A stretch of 20,178 nt of DNA from the NCBI GenBank assembly GCA_030147335.1, contig JASKZZ010000184.1, positions 1 to 20,178 of the forward strand, in the 5' to 3' direction. Below, in pieces: positions 14,668-20,178 of this stretch (position 1 is the first letter of the stretch; each line of letters opens with the position of its first letter). The notes beneath the pieces were generated by a model. That model had not been told where the DNA came from. It made no database searches and worked only from the letters and a program-made list of their open reading frames with translations. The position numbers and the translations under genes are program-made. Source of the stretch: Herpetosiphonaceae bacterium. GTDB taxonomy: Bacteria > Chloroflexota > Chloroflexia > Chloroflexales > Kallotenuaceae.

Positions 14668-15384
14668 ATGTTTCCAATCGGCGACCAGAATCGACAAGGG
14701 CATATCACACCCGTCGTCAATTATGTTTTAATTGCAATAAATATTGCGGTCTTTCTGTATCAGGTATCGCTACCCGAAGCAGCACTGGCTGCCTCATGCG
14801 AGCAAGCGGTCGGGGCGCAGGGATTTGTGTGCCAGTATGGAGTGCGGCCATTTGAGGTAATGGCGGGCCAGGATCTGTTTACGCTGCTAACCTCAATGTT
14901 TTTGCATGGCGGCTGGGCGCACCTGATCGGCAATATGGCATTCTTGTGGGTTTTTGGCGATAATGTCGAAGATGCTTTTGGACATCTTGGCTACCTCGTC
15001 TTTTATCTCGTAACCGGACTTGCGGCAAGCGCTGCGCACATCTTCTTGAACCAGGGGTCGCCAATCCCAAGTGTTGGCGCCAGCGGTGCGATCTCTGGAA
15101 TTCTTGGCGCATATATTGTATTCTTTGGGAGTAACGCAATTCGCGTGCTGTTTGGCTTTTTCGTGACCACAGTACCCGCTTGGCTGATGATTGGCTTATG
15201 GGCAGGACAACAGTTCCTGGCAACCTACGGTACCATCGCTCGTACCGAACAAACCGATGGCGGTGTTGCGTATGCGGCACACGCTGGTGGGTTTATCGCC
15301 GGACTATTGTTAGCGCTTGTGTTACGCGGCACAGTTGGACGGCCTGAGCAGCGGCCTGCATCCAGACAAGGCAGATTTGCGTAG
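14668..15384 (+). CDS. Rhomboid family intramembrane serine protease
   Basis: 238 residues, about six to seven membrane helices. All rhomboid hallmarks are present: HGGWAHLIGN with H80, H85 and N89 (oxyanion region), the catalytic Ser139 in GASGAISG, and the catalytic His205 in HAGGF. It cleaves membrane proteins within or near their transmembrane helix; the substrate is unknown. The N-terminus MFPIGDQNRQGHITPVVNYVLIAIN matches a common bacterial rhomboid subtype. Between the first two helices is a Cys-containing loop (two Cys, near residues 43 and 54) that could form a disulfide outside. The ATG is preceded by AAAGGG. It is followed 51 bases later by a zinc membrane peptidase, probably co-transcribed. 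Confidence 0.96.
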   Translation: MFPIGDQNRQGHITPVVNYVLIAINIAVFLYQVSLPEAALAASCEQAVGAQGFVCQYGVRPFEVMAGQDLFTLLTSMFLHGGWAHLIGNMAFLWVFGDNVEDAFGHLGYLVFYLVTGLAASAAHIFLNQGSPIPSVGASGAISGILGAYIVFFGSNAIRVLFGFFVTTVPAWLMIGLWAGQQFLATYGTIARTEQTDGGVAYAAHAGGFIAGLLLALVLRGTVGRPEQRPASRQGRFA

Positions 15385-15435
15385 TATCATATGCAACAAC
15401 GTACTCAATAGCGTCAATGTGTGGAGGAACAATCA

Positions 15436-16155
15436 ATGCCTATTATTGGTTTTAATCCGATGTATTTTGTGTTTACCATACCTGCGATGCTGTTCGCGTT
15501 ATGGGCACAGTATAAAGTTCGCTCAACCTTCAACAAATACTCGCAAGTCCGCAACATGCAAAACGTTAGCGGCACCGATGTCGCGCAGATTTTGATGCGC
15601 AACGAAGGCCTTGAGTATTTGCAGGTCAACCGTGTTGGCGGCGACCTGACTGACTTTTACAATCCGGCGGACAAGTCGATTAATTTGTCGGACGGCTCGA
15701 CACGCACGCCCTCGGTAGCGGCTATGGCAATCGTGGCGCATGAGCTTGGCCATGCAGCCCAAGACAAGGACGGCTATGTGTGGATGCGCGCTCGCTCCAG
15801 CATTGTCGGCATTGCCAATATAGGATCGAACCTCGGTGTAATGCTGTTTTTTGTCGGTATGTTGTTTGGCGGCGTGGCCCGTGGTGGTGGTCTTGGTTGG
15901 AACATTGCGTTCCTGGGCGTGCTGCTGTTTGCCGCCGCTGTTGCGTTCACGCTAATTACGCTGCCGGTTGAGCTGAACGCGTCAAGCCGTGCGAGGCAAA
16001 TGCTGATGCGTAACGGTCTCGTATCAACCGAGGAAGCAAAGGGCGTTTCGGCGATGCTCAATGCAGCGGCGCTAACGTATGTAGCCGCCGCCGCGCAATC
16101 AATCTCACAACTGCTGTATTTTGTGATGATCTTGTTTGGTGGTCGCCGCAGCTAA
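15436..16155 (+). CDS. Zinc metallopeptidase, YugP/Zn_peptidase_2 family
   Basis: 239 residues, membrane-bound neutral zinc peptidase. Catalytic HELGH motif with H102, E103 and H106 inside AIVAHELGHAAQD. Hydrophobic helices at the N-terminus (about 8-25), in the middle (two around 120-170) and near the C-terminus, as in the family. The segment following the first helix (VSGTDVAQILMRNEGL...LTDFYNPADKSINLS) is the conserved substrate-side region of YugP proteins. The ATG at 15436 has GGAGG seven bases upstream; a GTG five codons earlier does not. It follows a rhomboid protease gene and is closed by a terminator, suggesting a two-gene membrane-proteolysis unit. Substrates are unknown. Confidence 0.93.
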   Translation: MPIIGFNPMYFVFTIPAMLFALWAQYKVRSTFNKYSQVRNMQNVSGTDVAQILMRNEGLEYLQVNRVGGDLTDFYNPADKSINLSDGSTRTPSVAAMAIVAHELGHAAQDKDGYVWMRARSSIVGIANIGSNLGVMLFFVGMLFGGVARGGGLGWNIAFLGVLLFAAAVAFTLITLPVELNASSRARQMLMRNGLVSTEEAKGVSAMLNAAALTYVAAAAQSISQLLYFVMILFGGRRS

Positions 16156-16173
16156 CGAAGAGTATCAATCCGT

Positions 16174-16210
16174 GCAAACAGGACGCACAAAGCGTCCTGT
16201 TTTTGTTTGC
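16174..16210 (+). terminator. Intrinsic terminator after the zinc peptidase gene
   Basis: An 11-bp perfect stem AAACAGGACGC/GCGTCCTGTTT (16176-16186 with 16192-16202) with a 5-base loop, running into TTTTTGTTT. It lies 20 bases after the stop codon and ends the rhomboid-peptidase unit. Confidence 0.92.
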
Positions 16211-16308
16211 GGGCGTCTAGCTGCATCTGACGGACGGAGATCGTGTACACTACGCAGTGCTGGCAGATACGCGAGCATCTTAACGTTGCTGAGAATAAGG
16301 AGCTTTCC

Positions 16309-16443
16309 ATGGATGATGATGTTAAGCGCCGCCTTGTGTACGGACTGCTAAGTGTCGTATTAGGCGCGATCGCTACTCGCCTCGCCGTGTTTTTGACGAA
16401 CAAGCTGCTGGGTGAGCCGGACGACAGCGAGGCGATTGTCTAA
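16309..16443 (+). CDS. Small single-helix membrane protein (44 residues)
   Basis: Starts at an ATG with AAGGAG six bases upstream. MDDDVKRR is an acidic then basic N-terminus, followed by a hydrophobic helix (about 9-32, LVYGLLSVVLGAIATRLAVFLT with one Arg inside) and an acidic tail ending EAIV. No family recognised. It is isolated between two terminators, so it is expressed on its own. The strong ribosome site, low-complexity-free helix and dedicated terminator support a real small protein rather than a chance frame. Confidence 0.7.
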   Translation: MDDDVKRRLVYGLLSVVLGAIATRLAVFLTNKLLGEPDDSEAIV

Positions 16444-16471
16444 CACATTTTGAGCGCTGCATGTAGCTGTG

Positions 16472-16503
16472 AAAGAGAGGCTGGACAAACCCGCCTCTCT
16501 TTT
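16472..16503 (+). terminator. Intrinsic terminator after the 44-residue protein
   Basis: A 10-bp stem AAAGAGAGGC/GCCTCTCTTT (16472-16481 with 16493-16502) with an 11-base loop, ending in a short T-run. It lies 28 bases after the stop codon and upstream of the first AI-2E gene. Confidence 0.75.
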
Positions 16504-16520
16504 CTGCGTTGGTCCATGAA

Positions 16521-16548
16521 TTGCAATACTGGTTTGCAAGTGTACTGT
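16521..16548 (+). promoter_or_regulatory. Candidate promoter of the AI-2E permease pair
   Basis: -35 TTGCAA (16521-16526) and -10 TACTGT (16543-16548, preceded directly by TG), 16 bases apart, just after the terminator. Predicted start near 16555. The palindromic hexamer TTGCAA recurs at 16534 and 16565. Confidence 0.4.
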
Positions 16549-16581
16549 TCTCAAAAACACCCGATTGCAAACAGGCCGACC

Positions 16582-17877
16582 ATGCAAGTACAACCTGTAA
16601 ATACATCACCATTAGGTCGTGAACGACGATGGTATCCGCGCCGAGTAATTATCTCGACAGTAACTGTCGTGCTTGTTATGCTTGGCTTTTATTTACTGTA
16701 TCGCTACTCAGATGTGCTGTTTGTCTTGTTTGTTTCAGCAGTTTTAGCCACCGCGATCCGACCAGCAGTCGTATGGTTGGAGCGCTATGGAATTCAACAA
16801 TGGCTCGGCACGCTGCTGATGTTTCTGATCATTGGAGGCTTTACAATCGGTGTGCTGGCGGTGCTGGCACCCTTGCTGATTAGCCAAATTTCCGCGCTCG
16901 CAACTGAGCTTCCAAAGTATTACACCAGCTTTCGTGAGTGGCTAACAACCTCAACCATTCCACTAACGCGTAGCTTCGCCTACCAGCTGCCTGCTGACTT
17001 TCCGCTCAGCACTACGCCTAGTACCGCCCAAAGTGGCGAGCAAGTTAATGCAGTTGGCCAAGCCGTATCGATTGTTCGCTCGTTGGGCTGGAGCGCCTTT
17101 GGCCTTGTCGCAATCACGCTGATAACGTTTTTCTGGATCGTGGACCGTGAGCAGATTGTGCGTGCCAGCCTTTTGGTTGTTCCAATCGATCAGCGTGAAA
17201 GTGCTCACGAGATCTGGGATATTCTTGAAGAAAAAGTCGGCGCGTTTGTTCGTGGGCAAGCGCTGCTATGCCTGTCAATCGGCGTACTTTCCGGAGCGGC
17301 ATTCCTGGCTATTGGATTACCAAACGCACTCCTGCTGGCGGTGCTAGCCGGTATTCTGGAAGCAGTGCCTTATCTCGGCCCGATCGCCACTGCGTTATTG
17401 GCTATTTCCCTGACGCTTGCGCAGTCTCCCGAAAATATCTGGTGGGTTGTCGGCGCATGTGTCATCATTCAGCAAATCGAAAACGCAATTTTGGTGCCGC
17501 GTATCATGGATCGGGCAGTTGGCGTTAACGCCGTTGTGACGCTGCTGGCAATTGCAGCATTTGGCTCATTGCTTGGCGTTGGTGGCGCAATCATGGCTAT
17601 TCCGTTAGCGGTGATCGTGCAAGTACTGCTGGAGCGACTTGTTCTCAACACCCCACAGCAACCGGCGGTGGAGATAACCGGCCGCGATCATATCTCGTTG
17701 CTGCGGTATCAGGCCCACGACCTTGCCAGCGATTTGCGCGAGCGAATCAAGGACTACGACGAGATGGACGAGCAAGACATATTGGAAGAAGATATTGAAG
17801 CCGTCGTCGGCGAGCTCGATGATTTACTGCGGTCGATCACCGTGTCTACCGAAGCAGGCGGAGCAGCGCGAGTTTAG
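16582..17877 (+). CDS. AI-2E family transporter (PerM/YdiK-like), first of a tandem pair
   Basis: 431 residues from the ATG at 16582. The frame is open upstream to 16450, but that would run through a terminator. Multi-pass membrane protein with the family pattern: paired helices at the N-terminus (YPRRVIISTVTVVLVMLGFYL, VLFVLFVSAVLATAIRPAVVWLE), a long extracytoplasmic stretch, the helix after FFWIVDREQIVR, then GILEAVPYLGPIATALL near 257-273 and IENAILVPRIMDRAVGVNAVVTLLA. The C-terminal 70 residues are hydrophilic and acidic, rich in Glu/Asp (DYDEMDEQDILEEDIE), probably cytoplasmic. Members have been linked to AI-2 export or Na+/H+ antiport; the specific substrate cannot be told. 32 bases before a second paralogue. 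Confidence 0.9.
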   Translation: MQVQPVNTSPLGRERRWYPRRVIISTVTVVLVMLGFYLLYRYSDVLFVLFVSAVLATAIRPAVVWLERYGIQQWLGTLLMFLIIGGFTIGVLAVLAPLLISQISALATELPKYYTSFREWLTTSTIPLTRSFAYQLPADFPLSTTPSTAQSGEQVNAVGQAVSIVRSLGWSAFGLVAITLITFFWIVDREQIVRASLLVVPIDQRESAHEIWDILEEKVGAFVRGQALLCLSIGVLSGAAFLAIGLPNALLLAVLAGILEAVPYLGPIATALLAISLTLAQSPENIWWVVGACVIIQQIENAILVPRIMDRAVGVNAVVTLLAIAAFGSLLGVGGAIMAIPLAVIVQVLLERLVLNTPQQPAVEITGRDHISLLRYQAHDLASDLRERIKDYDEMDEQDILEEDIEAVVGELDDLLRSITVSTEAGGAARV

Positions 17878-17909
17878 CACCGAGAATTATAGGATCGCGA
17901 GTTCTGATT

Positions 17910-19205
17910 ATGGTTGGAGTTGAAGGTTTCTCTAACAAACGAATTGCAGCCTACACGGCGCTTGTACTGGCAACATTAGCAACGGGCTACGTCATTTATT
18001 TGCTTGGCGAAGTTGTTCTGCTGTTTGTGCTGTCGGTTGTTGTTGCTGCTGCCTTACGTAAACCAATGCTTGGATTACAGCATCGCGGCGTGCCGCGCGG
18101 CTTTGCAATCTTGCTGCTCTATATTCTGGTGCTCACAATCCTGGGCGCTATCATTTACTTTCTCGGCCAGCCGCTTGGCGACGAGCTAACACGAGCGGGA
18201 CAGCATTTCCCGATCCTGTATGACTCAATTATTACGCGCTGGACAGCCAGTGATCAGCAGTGGCAGCAAATTATTGCGGGCATGTTACCGCAAACAAACC
18301 AGATTGTAAGCAGTGTAGGTGAGCGTGGTTCGCAGGTAGCTTATCAAGTAGCGGGTTTAACCTACGGCATCTTCAACATTGCAATCTCGTTGTTGGCGAT
18401 TTTGACGCTTACATTCTACTGGCTGCTCGACGAAGACCGATTTGTACGGCTGTGGCTAATGCTGCTACCGGTTCAGCAGCGCATGGTTGCTCGTAATACC
18501 TGGCACGACATCGAAGCGCGCGTCGGGACATTTGTACGCTCAGAGTCATTTCAATTTGTGCTAACGTTGATTTTGCTGTGGCTTGGCTTGAGCGCACTTG
18601 ACGTGCATTATCCGGCAACGTGGGCAATGTACGCGGCTATTGTGCAGTTGATCCCCTGGGTTGGGGTGCCGCTAACACTGCTGCCGGCACTCCCAATGTT
18701 TCTTACCGATCCACTCCCAATTGTGATCGCCGCTATTACCCTTATCGTTGTTATGGGCGTGTTGATGGACCGGATCGTCGAGCCACGACTTGGCGTCCAA
18801 GGTATTGTCCATCCCATTGTTTCGGTACTTGCGCTGATGATCCTGGGTGAGTCGGCTGGTCTATTGGGAATGCTGGTTGCGTTGCCACTAGCGGCGGCAT
18901 TACAAAGTATTTTGAGTCAACTCGTACAGGTAAATACAGCGCAACGACCTGCTACACAATCAATTCACTCAACCCAAATCCAGGACATACGCGCGCGCGT
19001 CGTCAAGCTGCAAGCACAGCTGCCTGAAGAGCATGAGCGACGGCTGGCGCTGGAAGGTATGTTCCGGCGAGTGGATGGCCTGCTGGATAAGACTGAGCAG
19101 GAAATTCAAAGTCGTGCTTCCCAGCCCGAACAACGGCGGATGGCGGGTAAGCGCGACCTAGACAGCCGCATCCCAGCAATTTTCGCGCGGAATCGAACGA
19201 GGTAA
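17910..19205 (+). CDS. AI-2E family transporter, second of a tandem pair
   Basis: 431 residues. Same overall layout as its upstream neighbour: N-terminal helix pair (ALVLATLATGYVIYLLGEVVLLFVLSVVVAAALRKPM), the extracytoplasmic stretch, FYWLLDEDRFVRLWLMLLP, and MDRIVEPRLGVQGIVHPIVSVLALMILG. It differs in the core loop, with LIPWVGVPL where the neighbour has VPYLGPI. The C-terminal 90 residues are hydrophilic, with long Glu/Arg/Gln helices that look coiled-coil-like. Probably co-transcribed with the first copy (32-base gap); the two may form a heteromer or have different specificities (inference). The ATG at 17910 has only a weak AGGATCGCGAG in front, so translational coupling is possible. Confidence 0.88.
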   Translation: MVGVEGFSNKRIAAYTALVLATLATGYVIYLLGEVVLLFVLSVVVAAALRKPMLGLQHRGVPRGFAILLLYILVLTILGAIIYFLGQPLGDELTRAGQHFPILYDSIITRWTASDQQWQQIIAGMLPQTNQIVSSVGERGSQVAYQVAGLTYGIFNIAISLLAILTLTFYWLLDEDRFVRLWLMLLPVQQRMVARNTWHDIEARVGTFVRSESFQFVLTLILLWLGLSALDVHYPATWAMYAAIVQLIPWVGVPLTLLPALPMFLTDPLPIVIAAITLIVVMGVLMDRIVEPRLGVQGIVHPIVSVLALMILGESAGLLGMLVALPLAAALQSILSQLVQVNTAQRPATQSIHSTQIQDIRARVVKLQAQLPEEHERRLALEGMFRRVDGLLDKTEQEIQSRASQPEQRRMAGKRDLDSRIPAIFARNRTR

Positions 19206-19227
19206 TGAGATAAAAAGCCGGGAATAG

Positions 19228-19254
19228 AAAACGCGCTGTTCCAAACAGCGCGTT
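19228..19254 (-). terminator. Terminator directly after tRNA-Leu
   Basis: A perfect 11-bp stem AACGCGCTGTT/AACAGCGCGTT (19230-19240 with 19244-19254) with a 3-base loop. In the minus direction it is followed by TTTTC. Its first base coincides with the last A of the tRNA CCA end. Confidence 0.8.
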
Positions 19255-19339
19255 GGTGCCGGAGGCGGGACTCGAACCCGCACCCCCTTGCGAGGAGGGG
19301 ATTTTAAGTCCCCCGTGTATGCCATTTCACCACTCCGGC
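19254..19339 (-). tRNA. tRNA-Leu (anticodon UAA)
   Basis: 86 bases including an encoded CCA end. Acceptor stem GCCGGAG pairs with CTCCGGC; discriminator base A. T-arm is GCGGG-TTCGAGT-CCCGC. The anticodon stem encloses loop CTTAAAA, placing UAA at 19304-19306, which reads UUA. The long variable arm (CCTCGCAAGGGGG region) is typical of class II tRNA-Leu. It has its own strong promoter and an immediate terminator. Confidence 0.97.
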
Positions 19340-19348
19340 ATGAAACGT

Positions 19349-19377
19349 ACTATACCATAGCTCCCCAATCAGTTCAA
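19349..19377 (-). promoter_or_regulatory. Promoter of tRNA-Leu
   Basis: On the minus strand, -35 TTGAAC (19372-19377), spacer 17, and extended -10 TGGTATAGT with hexamer at 19349-19354. The predicted start near 19342 is only about three bases before the mature 5' end. The -35 overlaps the stop codon of the PAP2 gene. Confidence 0.8.
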
Positions 19378-20178
19378 TCCACTGCAACGGGCTGAAATAT
19401 CCGCCCGAACGCGAGCGGCGCGCCAAATACCGCCCAGAAACCCGTCAGCACGCCCAATATCACATCAACGACGTATGTCTCAGGCAATACCATGTTCAAT
19501 CCAAGCTGGATCACGGCCAGGCCCAACACTCCAATCGCAACTTTGGTAAGCTGTATCGGCCAAAGTGTTCGCACAGCAAATGGCGCGTATCGTTGTTGTA
19601 GCGGATAGCCAAGCACAACGCCTACCATCAGCCCAAGCACAGCTGAACGACTTGATTGCGGTTCAGGATCGACCAGCAGCAAAATCGGCAGTACCACCAC
19701 CAAGCCGCCCAACAGCCACCAGTTAAGCTCAAGTGAGCGACCTTGCCAGCGCGAAAATACACCCAGCGCGCTTGCCAGTATCAGCAGCCCAATGAGCCAA
19801 CCGCCAAACACATCCGTAGGCCAGTGCTGGCCCAAATACATCCGCGAAAGCCCAATCAGCACGACCCAGAGCATGGCAAGGACTGTAAAGAAACGTCGAC
19901 GTACCAGCAAAGCAAAGTAGGCCCATGCCACAATCGTTACCTGAGCATGGCCACTTGGGAATGCACGGCTGTCTTCTTCATTGCACAATCGAGCCAGCGC
20001 TGCGTTTGGGTCAAATAACGGATCACGTCGACAGGTCCATACCTCACTGGGATGCACGAGATACGGACGTACCGAGTAGAGGCCGGATTCGGCGGGAATA
20101 AGCAGCGGTCCCAAATCCTTTAGCAGACTATTGATATAAGCTGACAGTAAGACAACCAACAATACGCGAAAGCCAGTG
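19374..20178 (-). CDS. PAP2 family phosphatase (5' end cut by window)
   Basis: Membrane-bound type-2 phosphatidic acid phosphatase-like enzyme that removes phosphate from lipid phosphates or pyrophosphates, for example undecaprenyl-PP or phosphatidate. The frame is open to the right edge without a stop, and the residues there (TGFRVLLVVLL) look like the middle of a helix, so the start lies beyond the window; a TTG at 20162 is not a convincing start. All three catalytic motifs are visible: a K...RP motif (LLKDL...VRPYL), FPSGHA, and SRMYLGQHWPTDVFGG with the catalytic His and Asp. About four to five further C-terminal helices extend past the PAP2 core, which is longer than minimal members. It is followed 34 bases later by tRNA-Leu on the same strand. 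Confidence 0.92.
   Translation of the reverse strand, partial: TGFRVLLVVLLSAYINSLLKDLGPLLIPAESGLYSVRPYLVHPSEVWTCRRDPLFDPNAALARLCNEEDSRAFPSGHAQVTIVAWAYFALLVRRRFFTVLAMLWVVLIGLSRMYLGQHWPTDVFGGWLIGLLILASALGVFSRWQGRSLELNWWLLGGLVVVLPILLLVDPEPQSSRSAVLGLMVGVVLGYPLQQRYAPFAVRTLWPIQLTKVAIGVLGLAVIQLGLNMVLPETYVVDVILGVLTGFWAVFGAPLAFGRIFQPVAVD

Noticed and set aside
16450..16581. N-terminal extension of the first AI-2E protein
   Set aside because: It would cover the terminator at 16472-16503 and the candidate promoter, and is Cys-rich unlike the family.
1..20178. Mobile element, CRISPR array, toxin-antitoxin or phage defence system
   Set aside because: No transposase, integrase, regularly spaced repeats, or nuclease/toxin-like genes are visible; genes match ordinary envelope and metabolic functions with uniform style.

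Overview
The window looks like chromosomal DNA of a free-living bacterium of moderate GC, most plausibly a member of Chloroflexota. This placement is an inference from protein style: lipoproteins with Pro/Thr- or Ala/Ser-rich linkers, E. coli-type PurB, MptA/B-like GT-C enzymes and paired AI-2E permeases. No taxonomic marker settles it. I see no insertion sequence, prophage, integrase or CRISPR array. All genes look like intact housekeeping or envelope genes, except the two cut by the window edges.

Layout: (1) 1-4812, minus strand: a branched-chain amino-acid (HAAT) ABC transporter operon, livK-livH-livM-livG, with livG cut by the left edge. A long leader lies upstream of livK with a candidate attenuator and a short leader ORF, and a strong hairpin lies between livK and livH. 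(2) 5228-5818, plus: a membrane-anchored beta-rich protein of unknown function. (3) 5858-8577, minus: a compact three-gene unit with a NarL/FixJ-type regulator whose receiver has lost its phosphorylation residues, a beta-propeller lipoprotein, and a two-helix membrane protein. (4) 8904-10268, plus: purB, ended by a strong bidirectional terminator shared with a convergent flavin reductase. (5) 10489-11539, minus: the flavin reductase and an unrecognised 136-residue protein. (6) 11663-13848, plus: a phospholipid-methyltransferase-like enzyme overlapping a GT-C mannosyltransferase-like membrane enzyme, preceded by a 21-bp palindrome in the divergent promoter region. (7) 13906-14448, minus: an anchored FG-GAP-like protein with a near-consensus sigma70 promoter. 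(8) 14668-16155, plus: rhomboid protease and YugP-type zinc membrane peptidase. (9) 16309-19205, plus: a 44-residue membrane protein, then two tandem AI-2E family permeases. (10) 19254-20178, minus: tRNA-Leu(UAA) and a 5'-truncated PAP2 phosphatase.

Together the region is dominated by envelope functions: amino-acid uptake, lipid or glycolipid modification, intramembrane proteolysis, membrane permeases and lipid-phosphate hydrolysis, with purine biosynthesis and a tRNA interspersed. The most unusual item is the phosphorylation-deficient response regulator co-operonic with a beta-propeller lipoprotein. I found no convincing evidence of an entirely new defence or mobile system.
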